Source: Bacteroidales bacterium
GTDB lineage: Bacteria; Bacteroidota; Bacteroidia; Bacteroidales; UBA932
Direction of reading: 5' to 3'
Assembly: GCA_017962705.1 (NCBI GenBank)
Contig: JAGCUV010000070.1
Location: forward strand, 61,000-124,999
DNA length: 64,000 bases
Positions 34,448-42,593 of this stretch are shown here, piece by piece; the first letter of the stretch is position 1, and each line of letters starts with the position of its first letter. A program made the position numbers and the translations under genes. The notes beneath the pieces were generated by a model. That model did not search any database. It was not told the origin of the DNA and was given only the letters and a program-made list of their open reading frames with translations.

Positions 34448-35599
34448 TCACTCCATCCGCATCGTAGAGGCGGGGTCGATTCTGGAAATAAAGAGAAGCG
34501 GTATCTGAAGAATAAAGAGGATGGCGGTAAATGCGATGGTATCAAAACCGATCAGCAAGGACCAGTCGATCTGGGCAGGGACATGAGAGACAAAGTAACT
34601 GGCGGGATCCAGCTTGAGCAAGTGGAAACGGTCCTGAACCAGGCAAAATACGATTGCGAGGGCATTGCCCCAAAGCAGGCCTTTGCAGACGATGCCCGCG
34701 GAAAGACGCAGATACACGCGGCGCAGCCCACGATCGGCCATTCCGAAGGCCTTGAGCGCTCCGATGGTGGAAATACTCTCGAAAAGAAGTATCAACAGGC
34801 CGGAAATCATATTGAAACCGGCGACGATGATCATCAGAATCAGGATGAAAACCACATTGGAGTCAATCAGATGGAGCCAGTCAAAAATCTGGGGATAGCG
34901 TTCCGTGACCGACAGGCAGTAAACGGGCGTGTCGTCTTCGGTGGTATGGAGGAAGAGTAAACTGCCTATTTCCTCTTTCATCTCCGCCGCCCGTTCGGGG
35001 TGTTTGAGCAGAATTTCAAAGGCGCCGACCTGCTCGCCGGTCCATCCTGCGACGCGCTGCATATCTGCCAAGGGGAGATAGACAACCAACTTGTCTTCGG
35101 TGTCGAGGATGCCTTCATAGACTTGTTCCACTTTGAGACGGCGGGCTTTGGTCTTTTCGCCCAGGAAATAGACGGTGAATTGAGCGCCTTCCTGGATTTG
35201 GAGCAACTGGGAGAGTTTGCGGGGAATGCGTGCGCAGCCCGTGCTGTCAGCACCGCCGGGAACACCCTTGAACAGTACGCCTTGGATGGCATCGGCCGTT
35301 TTGATAATCCCTACACGGGAGATGACCGGAATGAGCGCTTTCACTTCATCGAGGGCGAGGATGGGTTCTTCGTAGGCAGGATGAAGGGGAATGGGCTGCT
35401 CTTCGTCTGAAAGGAAACGTTGCTGGGGGATAATCTGAATATCACCGGACAGGGAGGACACGCCCGCGCGAATCTCTCTTCGAAAACCAGCCGAAATAGC
35501 GACGGCCAGTACAATAATGAAGAAACTCAGGGCGATGCAAATCAGGGGCAAGCGTCCTTTGAAACGGAGTTTCCGGGCGATGAAAGAAGGAGCGCTCAT
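34448..35599 (-). CDS. FtsX/LolC-E-type ABC transporter permease
   Basis: 383 residues with the layout of MacB/FtsX-type permeases: one N-terminal transmembrane helix (LPLICIALSFFIIVLAVAIS), a large extracytoplasmic domain of about 200 residues, and three C-terminal helices. LolC/E proteins extract lipoproteins from the inner membrane; the similarity in length and layout makes that likely, but no ATPase (LolD) gene is adjacent, so the role is provisional. Its ATG overlaps the methyltransferase stop by 4 nt. Confidence 0.78.
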   Translation of the reverse strand: MSAPSFIARKLRFKGRLPLICIALSFFIIVLAVAISAGFRREIRAGVSSLSGDIQIIPQQRFLSDEEQPIPLHPAYEEPILALDEVKALIPVISRVGIIKTADAIQGVLFKGVPGGADSTGCARIPRKLSQLLQIQEGAQFTVYFLGEKTKARRLKVEQVYEGILDTEDKLVVYLPLADMQRVAGWTGEQVGAFEILLKHPERAAEMKEEIGSLLFLHTTEDDTPVYCLSVTERYPQIFDWLHLIDSNVVFILILMIIVAGFNMISGLLILLFESISTIGALKAFGMADRGLRRVYLRLSAGIVCKGLLWGNALAIVFCLVQDRFHLLKLDPASYFVSHVPAQIDWSLLIGFDTIAFTAILFILQIPLLFISRIDPASTMRME

Positions 35600-36894
35600 A
35601 GTTTTACATCCATTTTGATCCGCCGCGATTTGGGATAGAGGTTATTGCAGCGGGCGCCGATATTCTTGACAAAACCAAGAGGAATGTCTTTGTAGGTCAG
35701 CAGGAGCAGCCCTTTGGGGGCGTCGGGCAGGACGAGGCTGTCGCCGTGCAGGAAGTTCAGCGCGGTCTGCTTGTCAACCCCGATGTTGGGCCAGCGGCTG
35801 CGGTCCAAGGCATAACTCGTCGGACACTCCGGCGAGGCGGCGGGGGCTTCGGCCTTCACGCTCGGAAGGGCGACAAGCCTTTCTCTCCCCATCATCCCAT
35901 TCCGAACTTTTTGAACAAGCGCGCAGAACTGGCCTTCGCCGTGGACGAGCCCGGTGAGAAGGCGGACGGCGTGGGCGGGAGCATCCGCGTCCGCAGGAGC
36001 GGCGTTCAGGCTGCTCCAGAGCAGGGTTTCACCAGCCGTTTCAGCGGCGGAAGCCTCCTGAGACATCAGGGTCTTCAAATCGATAGCTTCAAACGACCCG
36101 CTTTCCAGCAGATGATTCACACTCCCCTCATTCTCCTTCGTATTATAAGTACAAGTCGAATAAATCAGATAGCCGCCCGGAGCGAGCGCCGGAGCGATAT
36201 CATCCAGAATACTGCGCTGCAGCGCAGCACACTCTTCCACCTTCTTGGGCGACCATTGCTCAACCGCCTGCGGCTCTTTGCGGAACATCCCCTCGCCCGA
36301 GCAAGGAGCATCTACGATAATGATATCATAACACCCGGTCATCTGCCCCAGCCGCGCGGCCTGGGTATTACAGACCGTCACCTGCGGGTCGCCCCAAACT
36401 TCCACATTGTCTTTCAAAATGGCGAAGCGGCGGGCATTGTACTCGTTGGCCAACAACTCAAATCCATCCCCGAAGGCCTGGCGAAGCGAAGCCGCCGCAT
36501 CGGTGGTTTTGCCCCCGGGCGCAGCACACAGGTCCAATACACGCAAAGGGCGCTCCACAGCGGTTTTCTGTATGGCCGGAAGTTGAAGTACACGCCGCAA
36601 GACCGCTCCGACGAACATGGAGGAGGCGTCCTGTACGTAGTACGCTCCTGCGTGGAAAAGCGGATGCAAGGTATAAACTGGCCTTTTGAGCAAACGCCAG
36701 CCCTCCTCGGACCAGGGGACTTGCGTCGCGCCCTCAAGTATGGGCAAATGGGCCTTCTTCCATGGATTGAGCCGCACGCAAGCGGGAGATTCTTCGTCCA
36801 GAGCCGCCGAAAAACGTGCGAGAATCGTTTCCTCCTTTCGGACGGATACGAGGGCTTCGCGCAGCGACTCCCAGAAAGCGTCCGGCAGCAACAT
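35596..36894 (-). CDS. RsmF/NOL1-NOP2-Sun-type rRNA cytosine-5 methyltransferase
   Basis: A 432-residue SAM-dependent enzyme. SAM-binding motif LDLCAAPGGKT, motif IV with the first cysteine DAPCSGEGMFRK, and motif VI with the catalytic cysteine YSTCTYN. The C-terminal extension after residue 300, including DALDR-like and GLLLLTYKDIPLGFVKNIG segments, is the PUA-like region of RsmF, which makes m5C1407 in 16S rRNA in E. coli. The 3' end overlaps the permease gene by 4 nt and the 5' end touches the SRPBCC gene (TGATG). Confidence 0.88.
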   Translation of the reverse strand: MLLPDAFWESLREALVSVRKEETILARFSAALDEESPACVRLNPWKKAHLPILEGATQVPWSEEGWRLLKRPVYTLHPLFHAGAYYVQDASSMFVGAVLRRVLQLPAIQKTAVERPLRVLDLCAAPGGKTTDAAASLRQAFGDGFELLANEYNARRFAILKDNVEVWGDPQVTVCNTQAARLGQMTGCYDIIIVDAPCSGEGMFRKEPQAVEQWSPKKVEECAALQRSILDDIAPALAPGGYLIYSTCTYNTKENEGSVNHLLESGSFEAIDLKTLMSQEASAAETAGETLLWSSLNAAPADADAPAHAVRLLTGLVHGEGQFCALVQKVRNGMMGRERLVALPSVKAEAPAASPECPTSYALDRSRWPNIGVDKQTALNFLHGDSLVLPDAPKGLLLLTYKDIPLGFVKNIGARCNNLYPKSRRIKMDVKL

Positions 36895-37346
36895 CAGAAT
36901 TTGAAATTTTTGAGCATATCAGGATCGATGCCTTCTGGCATACGACCTTCACTGAAGGCGACCAGCGCATCCACAATTTTATCCATCGCCTCCTGCAATT
37001 TGCTGCCAATCATCATTTTCATCATGAAATTAAGATCGGCCTCCACTTTGATGGAAAAATCTGTCACACCGGGATTCGGGGTAGCATCGAAGGTAAGTCC
37101 GAGCTTGAACGCAAACGGAGAGCCGTAATCCACCAGTTCGATGTGGCTATAGGGGGTACGGGTAAGCACTTTCGCTCCGATTTCATACCCATGAACGGAC
37201 ACGAGCAGCGTATCGTAATCGGCTTTCACCATCTCTTTTTTGTCCTCCGGCAACATCATCACGAAATTACGCATATCAACGAACATCATATAGAGTTCGA
37301 ACGGAGATTTCCGCACCTGGCCGTGTTTGCTGTTGTACTCTACCAT
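36894..37346 (-). CDS. SRPBCC-fold small protein
   Basis: 150 residues, no signal peptide. The pattern of an N-terminal strand, a Phe/Met-rich helix (SPFELYMMFVDMRNFVMMLP), central strands (YGSPFAFKLGLTF) and a long C-terminal helix fits the START/SRPBCC ligand-binding fold common in Bacteroidetes; the ligand is unknown. A TATATTTG -7 box lies at 37370-37377 upstream. It is the first gene of the run that continues into rsmF-like, the permease, pncB and pncA. Confidence 0.65.
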   Translation of the reverse strand: MVEYNSKHGQVRKSPFELYMMFVDMRNFVMMLPEDKKEMVKADYDTLLVSVHGYEIGAKVLTRTPYSHIELVDYGSPFAFKLGLTFDATPNPGVTDFSIKVEADLNFMMKMMIGSKLQEAMDKIVDALVAFSEGRMPEGIDPDMLKNFKF

Positions 37347-37425
37347 TATTTTCTTATCAAATCACCGGACAAATATAATACTTTTCAACGAGTTTCACTA
37401 TCTTTACGGTTCAAATTGAAATGCG

Positions 37426-37965
37426 ATGTACAAAATCTTCATTGACGATAAGCGGGTCTGTATTTCGAACCAACGGGCGTACGAGGCGTTCTGCCGCGAG
37501 TTTTACGAAGTCAATGCCGCCGGCGGACTGGTCATGGCGAGAGCGGATGCCTTGACGGGAGTGCCGACGGAGCGATATTTATTGATACAGCGAAACGGGC
37601 TGTGGGACTTGCCCAAAGGGCATCAGGAGCCGGGGGAAGACATCCGCACCACCGCCCTGCGCGAGGTCAGCGAGGAAACCGGAATTCCGCTTGAGCAACT
37701 AAGGATTGCGGACAATGCCTCCGAGCAGGCCTTCACGCTCGGGTTCATCTGCATTACGGATCATTGCTACAAGCGGAATGGGATATGGCATTTGAAGCAC
37801 ACCTGGTGGTATGCGATGGAACTTACGAGTCCCGTCGCCCTCACCCCCCAGACCGAAGAAGGCATCACCACCGCCACCTGGGTCTCCCCGCAAGACATCC
37901 CCGTCCTGCTCACCCACGCCTACTCCTCCATCCCCGAAGTCTTAAAACACGTGCGAAGGCGTTGA
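37426..37965 (+). CDS. Nudix hydrolase
   Basis: 179 residues. The Nudix box GX5EX7REUXEEXGU is complete at residues of about 65-87 (GHQEPGEDI...ALREVSEETGI). The N-terminal extension of some 50 residues and the DLPKGH lead-in resemble ADP-ribose- or nucleoside-diphosphate-type Nudix enzymes; the substrate is not readable. It stands alone, divergent from the SRPBCC gene and 7 nt from the convergent amtB stop. Confidence 0.88.
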   Translation: MYKIFIDDKRVCISNQRAYEAFCREFYEVNAAGGLVMARADALTGVPTERYLLIQRNGLWDLPKGHQEPGEDIRTTALREVSEETGIPLEQLRIADNASEQAFTLGFICITDHCYKRNGIWHLKHTWWYAMELTSPVALTPQTEEGITTATWVSPQDIPVLLTHAYSSIPEVLKHVRRR

Positions 37966-37972
37966 GACACCG

Positions 37973-39190
37973 CTAGCTGTTGTAAGCGGTTTCGCCGTGC
38001 TCGTAGATATCGAGACCTTCTTCTTCGATGCGCGGGTCGACGCGGATACACATCGTCTTGTCGAGGACTTTCATCATGATCCAGCCCAGGCAGAAGGCCC
38101 AGGCGACAATAGCGAGCACGCCCAGGGCTTGCACCCCGAGGAAATGAAAGCCGCCGCCGTACAGCAGACCGCCGTCCGTTGCGAAAAGCCCGACGCCGAG
38201 CGTCCCGAGGATGCCGCACACTCCGTGCACCGAAATGGCGCCGACCGGGTCGTCAATGTGGAAAATGTGGTCGAAGAGGGTGACGGAACCCGTCATCGCC
38301 AAGCCGCAGAAAATGCCGATGATGGCCGCGCCGGGCATCGAAACCAGGTCGCACCCCGCCGTAATGCCCACCAAGCCGGCCAGAATGCCGTTGCAGACCA
38401 GAGACAGGGACGGTTTGCCATATAAAATCCAGGTGAAGAACAGCGTAGTGATGCCCGCCGTCGCCGCGGCCATATTGGTCGTGCAGAACACGTGCGAAAT
38501 GGCCGTCGCGTTGACCGTGCCGTCCGCCGCCAATTGCGAACCGGGGTTGAAGCCGAACCAGCCCATCCAGAGAATGAACACGCCCAGGGCGCCCAGCGCG
38601 AGGTTGTGACCGGGGATGGCCAGCGAACGGCCGTTCTTGGCATATTTTCCAATTCGGGGCCCCAGCACCATGGCGCCCGCCAACGCGATGCTGCCGCCGC
38701 AGGTATGCACCACCGCAGAACCCACAAAATCGTGGAAACCCATTTGGCTGAGCCAGCCGCCGCCCCACACCCAATGTCCTTCGATGGGATAAATCAGCAC
38801 CGAAATGATGATGGAGATGACAATGTAGGTAGAGAATTTGGTCCGCTCCGCCATCGCGCCCGACACAATGGTAGCCGCCGTCGCGCAGAACATCGTTTGG
38901 AAAATCAGAAAGCACTCTTTCGGAATATTGGTATCAGGATAGAAACTGAAATCAAAGAGGTTCCAGCTGCCGATGAAACCGTTGCCGCTGCCGTGCATCA
39001 GGGCAAAGCCCAGCATCCAGAACAGTACCGTCCCCACCATAAAATCCACAAAGTTTTTCATCAGGATGTTGGCGCTGTTTTTCGAACGGGTGAAGCCCGC
39101 CTCCACCAACGCAAATCCCGGTTGCATAAAAAAGACCAGCATAGAAGCCAGAAGGACCCATACGGTGTCCAAACCACTAATTGTTATCAT
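37973..39190 (-). CDS. amtB: Ammonium transporter
   Basis: A 405-residue inner-membrane ammonium channel of the Amt/Rh family with 11 expected helices. The paired pore histidines sit in AVVHTCGGSIALAGAMVLGP and DPVGAISVHGVCGILGTLG, and the N-terminus has MQPGFALVEAGFTRSKN. A cytoplasmic C-terminal tail ends DPRIEEEGLDIYEHGETAYN, the region that GlnK binds to close the channel. glnK lies 200 nt upstream on the same strand, so the pair probably shares the leader described at 39.8-40.06 kb. Confidence 0.96.
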   Translation of the reverse strand: MITISGLDTVWVLLASMLVFFMQPGFALVEAGFTRSKNSANILMKNFVDFMVGTVLFWMLGFALMHGSGNGFIGSWNLFDFSFYPDTNIPKECFLIFQTMFCATAATIVSGAMAERTKFSTYIVISIIISVLIYPIEGHWVWGGGWLSQMGFHDFVGSAVVHTCGGSIALAGAMVLGPRIGKYAKNGRSLAIPGHNLALGALGVFILWMGWFGFNPGSQLAADGTVNATAISHVFCTTNMAAATAGITTLFFTWILYGKPSLSLVCNGILAGLVGITAGCDLVSMPGAAIIGIFCGLAMTGSVTLFDHIFHIDDPVGAISVHGVCGILGTLGVGLFATDGGLLYGGGFHFLGVQALGVLAIVAWAFCLGWIMMKVLDKTMCIRVDPRIEEEGLDIYEHGETAYNS

Positions 39191-39391
39191 AAGTTTACAG
39201 TTTTAAAGAACAATTACAAACAATTATTAAAAAACATATCCAGCAAGAATATCTAAAATCACGCGACCATTTACCTTCGGTTTCTTCGTTCGCACCTCGA
39301 AAATATGAGCAAGCTCTATTTCACTCGGTTTGGCCTCAGTTTTCCCGTACTGGGTCGCGAAGCGACAGGGAGCGTGATTAGATATTTTTGC

Positions 39392-39739
39392 TTATTTCTT
39401 GTTCGCCAAAACGGTGTCCCCGTGCTCGCCCGTACGGATCGACCAGGTGTCATCCACCGGGCTGACGAAAATCCTTCCATCCCCCACCTCGCCGGTATGG
39501 GCGGCCGCCAGGATGGCGTCGATGGCCGGCTGGACAAACTGCTCGCGGCAGATAATGGTGATTTCGATGCGGGAGATGATGTCCGTGGAGTACATCACAC
39601 CCCTGTAGATCCGGTCTTGCCGGTCCTGGCCGATGGCCTTCACCTCCGAATAGGAGAACCAGTTGATGTCGGCCGCGAAGAGCGCCTGTTTGACCTCTTC
39701 GAAGTGCGTCTTGCGCACGATTGCTTCAATTTTCTTCAT
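39392..39739 (-). CDS. glnK: P-II nitrogen regulatory protein
   Basis: A 115-residue trimeric sensor of 2-oxoglutarate and ATP/ADP that gates AmtB. The T-loop holds Tyr45 and Tyr50 (IYRGVMYSTD), the latter matching the uridylylated Tyr51 of E. coli; the B-loop TGEVGDGRIFV is conserved and the C-terminal SIRTGEHGDT is typical. Linked to amtB, hence GlnK by context. Upstream (39740-40029) is a leader with a terminator but no second promoter that I can see, so expression may depend on read-through of that terminator. Confidence 0.95.
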   Translation of the reverse strand: MKKIEAIVRKTHFEEVKQALFAADINWFSYSEVKAIGQDRQDRIYRGVMYSTDIISRIEITIICREQFVQPAIDAILAAAHTGEVGDGRIFVSPVDDTWSIRTGEHGDTVLANKK

Positions 39740-39817
39740 GATAAAGCATTTTTATAGGGTTTAACATATTTATCTGCCCTTTTCGGGCTGTATTTCTTGT
39801 CGGATTTATCAACACAC

Positions 39818-39847
39818 AAAAAAGGCCGGTCCTTTCGAACCAGCCTT
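39818..39847 (-). terminator. Intrinsic terminator in the glnK leader
   Basis: On the minus strand AAGGCTGGTTC-GAAA-GGACCGGCCTT forms an 11-bp stem with a GAAA tetraloop (39822-39847), followed by a T tract from 39823 down. No annotated gene ends here; the only thing upstream is the short leader ORF, so the hairpin would stop transcription before glnK. Confidence 0.85.
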
Positions 39848-39873
39848 GCTCAATGTATCCCGTAATAATCTAT

Positions 39874-40008
39874 TTATCTATGATTTTGTGTTCTGCGACG
39901 ACTGGCGGAAAACAGGCACACACAAACGGGAACCAGATTATTGTTCTGGTTCTGCTGCTTGCGGTTATTCTTGGAGGAAATCCCGGAAATATGTCTGCCT
40001 ACTTTCAT
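39874..40008 (-). CDS. Gln/Asn-rich leader peptide upstream of glnK
   Basis: A 44-codon ORF beginning MKVGRHISGISSKNN and ending TQNHR before TAA. Codons 14-24 read NNRKQQNQNNN: three CAG and six Asn codons in eleven. The ATG lies about 20 nt downstream of a consensus promoter and the stop lies about 27 nt before the terminator stem. No protein function is expected; translation itself is probably the signal, with ribosomes slowing when charged tRNA-Gln or tRNA-Asn is scarce. The opposite strand is also open for part of this stretch, but has no promoter or family match. Confidence 0.65.
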   Translation of the reverse strand: MKVGRHISGISSKNNRKQQNQNNNLVPVCVCLFSASRRRTQNHR

Positions 40009-40029
40009 ATTTGTCGTCGTTCCGGGATG

Positions 40030-40060
40030 CAAAGATAATCAGCATTTTTGAAAAAGCAAA
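40030..40060 (-). promoter_or_regulatory. Bacteroidetes-type promoter for the glnK leader
   Basis: Minus strand TTTG (40060-40057), 19-nt spacer, TATCTTTG (40037-40030). An exact match to consensus, placed just ahead of the leader ORF. Confidence 0.85.
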
Positions 40061-40099
40061 CAAATTTTCAAAAAAATTGCTACCTTTATCGGTTAATTT

Positions 40100-42283
40100 A
40101 TGGCAATGAAAGAAAGACCGCAAACCACCCGCCTCTCGCTGACCGTCATCGTCGCGGCAGCCGCGCTGCTGGGCCTGACGATGGGCGTGATGTTCTACAC
40201 TTCGCACAAGATGCTTCAACAGACGGTGGAGCAACTGGTTTCCAGAGAGATGAACGCCATTTACCTGTGCATCCGCAACAAACTGGCCAAGGTGGAGGTG
40301 ACGATGGACAATATGGCCTGGGTGGCTTATGAGAATCTGGACTACCCCGACGACTTCTTCACGACCACCCGTCGTCTGGTCAAGAACAATCCGGACTTTC
40401 TGAGCAGCGGCATCGCTTTCACCCCCTATTTTTATAAGGATAGAGGAAAATGGTTCGAGCCCTTCTCCGTCCGAAGGAAAGGCGGCCCCAACCAAAAGGA
40501 CACCATCGAAGTGATGCAATTGGGATCGGCCGAACACGACTACACCAAGATGGATTTCTTCACCGTCCCCCTGGAGAAAAAAAAGAGTTGCTGGACCAAA
40601 CCCTATATGGACAACGAGGGGGCCCATACGATGGTGACCACCTATAGCGTTCCGGTCTATCTGCCGTCGGGCGAATATGTCGCTGTCGTAGCGGCCGATT
40701 TGGATGCCAACTGGATCAACGAGATTCTGGAAGAGGCCAAGACCTACAAGAGCACCCGCCGATACCTGATTTCCGGGCAATATGAATTGCTGTCCGGGAA
40801 CGACAGCCCCTTCGTTGACGAAGCCATCCAACGGATCAAGGAGGACGATACCGACCACGACGAGGACGGCTATATCACGATGAAAGATGAGCGCGGAGAG
40901 AAAATCCACGTTTTCTACCACGCCGTGGGCGGCAAGACGGACTGGATCCTGATGAACATTGTGGATGACTCTGAAATCTTCGGAAAATTGCGGAACATCC
41001 GCCTGCTGCTGACGCTGCTGGTCTGCGCCGGCCTGCTGGCCCTCGGATTCATCATCTACCGCAGCACCCGCAACTTGCAACGGCTCAACAGAATCAACGC
41101 GGAGAAAGAGCGCATCGGCGGCGAATTGCAGGTGGCCAGCCGCATCCAGCAAAGCATGCTCCCGACCCTCCACCTGCAACGGGACGATGTAGAAATTGGC
41201 GCTTCGCTGACCCCGGCCCGCGAGGTGGGCGGCGACTTGTACGACTACTTCATCCGGGACGAGAAACTGTTTTTCTGCATCGGGGACACCAGCGGGAAAG
41301 GCGCCCCGTCCGCGATGCTGATGGCTGTTACGCACTCGCTGTTCCGCGCCTTCTCCCTCCACGAGAACAACCCCGCCCGCATTATGCAGGCCGTCAACGA
41401 GTCCGCCTGCCAGGGCAACGACTCCAATATGTTCATTACCTTCTTCATCGGGGTGCTGGACCTGCCGACCGGCCGCCTGCACTATTGCGACGGCGGGCAC
41501 GACCGCCCGCTCATTCTCGGAATGTCCGGTCAAGAAGAAGCGGTCATTTCCCTTGAATGCAATCCCCACCTGCCCGTCGGCGTATGGCCCGACACGAAAT
41601 ACACGGCGCAAGAAATAATGCTGTCGCCGGGAAGCGTCCTGTTCCTCTACACCGATGGCTTGACGGAAGCAAAAGACCTAGAGCACAAGCAATTCGGTTT
41701 GGAACGCATCAAAATAACGCTGGAAGGCTGCGTGAAAGCCCACTCATCTCTCCAAGAGATTCTGCCAGCCCTTTCCCGGGAGGTAGGGCTGTTTGTGGGC
41801 GAGGCCGAGCAGAGCGACGACCTGGCGATGCTGGCCATCCGATATACGCCCCAACGCTTTGAAAGCATTTTGGACGAGACCCTCGTCCTGAAGAACAACG
41901 TCCGGGAAATCAGCAAACTCGGTCCTTTCTTCAAAGACATATCAGAAAGACTTGAAATGGATGTCAATCTGGCCCGTCAACTGCGCCTGGCCGTGGAAGA
42001 GGCCGCCGTCAATGTCATCGACTACGCCTATCCGGCCGGTACGGAAGGCGACGTGACGCTCCGAGTATTGTACGACGGGCATTGCCTCAAGACGATGATC
42101 ATCGACTCGGGCATCCCCTTCGACCCTACGGTCAAGGAGAGGGCCGACACATCCCTGTCGGCAGAAGACCGCCAGATCGGCGGACTCGGCATCCTGCTGG
42201 TGCGCGAAATGATGGATGCCATCAATTACGAACGAGACAGCGGACAGAACGTCCTGACACTGATTAAACATTTAAAAGCATAA
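40100..42283 (+). CDS. Membrane SpoIIE-type phosphatase fused to an anti-sigma-type ATPase
   Basis: 727 residues. Transmembrane helix 1 (about 13-35), an extracytoplasmic dCache-like sensor (about 36-295), helix 2 (about 296-322), a short linker coil (QVASRIQQSMLPT), a PP2C/SpoIIE phosphatase (about 345-590; metal residues in GGDLYDY, GDTSGKGAPSA, DDLAML) and a C-terminal GHKL ATPase of the RsbW/SpoIIAB type (about 595-727; EEAAVNVIDYAY, DSGIPFDP, GGLGILL). It thus holds both the phosphatase and the putative kinase arm of a partner switch in one chain. The STAS protein gene follows at 4 nt and is the obvious substrate. First gene of the NRPS operon. Confidence 0.9.
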   Translation: MAMKERPQTTRLSLTVIVAAAALLGLTMGVMFYTSHKMLQQTVEQLVSREMNAIYLCIRNKLAKVEVTMDNMAWVAYENLDYPDDFFTTTRRLVKNNPDFLSSGIAFTPYFYKDRGKWFEPFSVRRKGGPNQKDTIEVMQLGSAEHDYTKMDFFTVPLEKKKSCWTKPYMDNEGAHTMVTTYSVPVYLPSGEYVAVVAADLDANWINEILEEAKTYKSTRRYLISGQYELLSGNDSPFVDEAIQRIKEDDTDHDEDGYITMKDERGEKIHVFYHAVGGKTDWILMNIVDDSEIFGKLRNIRLLLTLLVCAGLLALGFIIYRSTRNLQRLNRINAEKERIGGELQVASRIQQSMLPTLHLQRDDVEIGASLTPAREVGGDLYDYFIRDEKLFFCIGDTSGKGAPSAMLMAVTHSLFRAFSLHENNPARIMQAVNESACQGNDSNMFITFFIGVLDLPTGRLHYCDGGHDRPLILGMSGQEEAVISLECNPHLPVGVWPDTKYTAQEIMLSPGSVLFLYTDGLTEAKDLEHKQFGLERIKITLEGCVKAHSSLQEILPALSREVGLFVGEAEQSDDLAMLAIRYTPQRFESILDETLVLKNNVREISKLGPFFKDISERLEMDVNLARQLRLAVEEAAVNVIDYAYPAGTEGDVTLRVLYDGHCLKTMIIDSGIPFDPTVKERADTSLSAEDRQIGGLGILLVREMMDAINYERDSGQNVLTLIKHLKA

Positions 42284-42287
42284 AGAA

Positions 42288-42590
42288 ATGAACACAAGCA
42301 TTGAAGAAATCGATGGCAAACTCATTGCCAACCTGGAAGGAGAAATGGACACCGCGGCGGCGATGGAAGCCGAGGAAGCGCTCAAGGTGTTGTACAACAC
42401 TAACGGGAAGGATGTCATCATCAACTGCGCGAAGTTGGAATATATCGCGTCCAGCGGCCTTCGCATCTTGCTCGGCATCCTCAAAGGGGCCAAAGCCGCC
42501 GGCAGCCGAGTGGTGTTGCGCGATGTCAACGACGACATCAAAGAGGTCTTCAAGTTGACCGGATTCATCAGCATTTTCGAGTTCGAATAA
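42288..42590 (+). CDS. STAS-domain anti-sigma factor antagonist
   Basis: A single 100-residue STAS domain. The phosphorylation loop YIASSGLRILL has candidate Ser55/Ser56, in the place of the phosphoserine of SpoIIAA/RsbV. It would be phosphorylated by a GHKL kinase and dephosphorylated by a SpoIIE-type phosphatase, both of which are domains of the protein encoded just upstream. It is 3 nt ahead of the beta-barrel gene. No sigma factor gene is in the window, so the final target is unknown. Confidence 0.9.
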   Translation: MNTSIEEIDGKLIANLEGEMDTAAAMEAEEALKVLYNTNGKDVIINCAKLEYIASSGLRILLGILKGAKAAGSRVVLRDVNDDIKEVFKLTGFISIFEFE

Positions 42591-42593
42591 TCT

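Larger units (their letters stand above)
39818..40029 (-). promoter_or_regulatory. Putative transcription attenuator for glnK-amtB
   Basis: The roughly 360-nt stretch between glnK and the divergent phosphatase gene holds this element. In order on the minus strand: leader ORF start (40008), segment 1 GAACCAG (39952-39946), segment 2 CTGGTTC (39936-39930), leader stop (39874), segment 3 CTGGTTC in the 5' arm of the terminator (39843-39837), and segment 4, the 3' arm (39832-39822). Segment 1 is fully complementary to both 2 and 3, and segment 2, being identical to 3, can also pair with part of 4. This gives mutually exclusive folds, as in amino-acid-responsive attenuators. Which fold a stalled ribosome favours cannot be decided by eye. 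Confidence 0.65.

Noticed and set aside
39846-40109. An 87-codon plus-strand ORF in the glnK/phosphatase intergenic region
   Set aside because: It runs through the minus-strand promoter, has no promoter or ribosome site of its own and overlaps the phosphatase start; the minus-strand leader ORF fits the surrounding signals better.
39965-41611. A 548-codon minus-strand frame over the phosphatase gene
   Set aside because: Antisense to a protein with clear SpoIIE motifs; the translation is Val/Gly/Gln-rich without recognisable domains, and it would cross the leader promoter.
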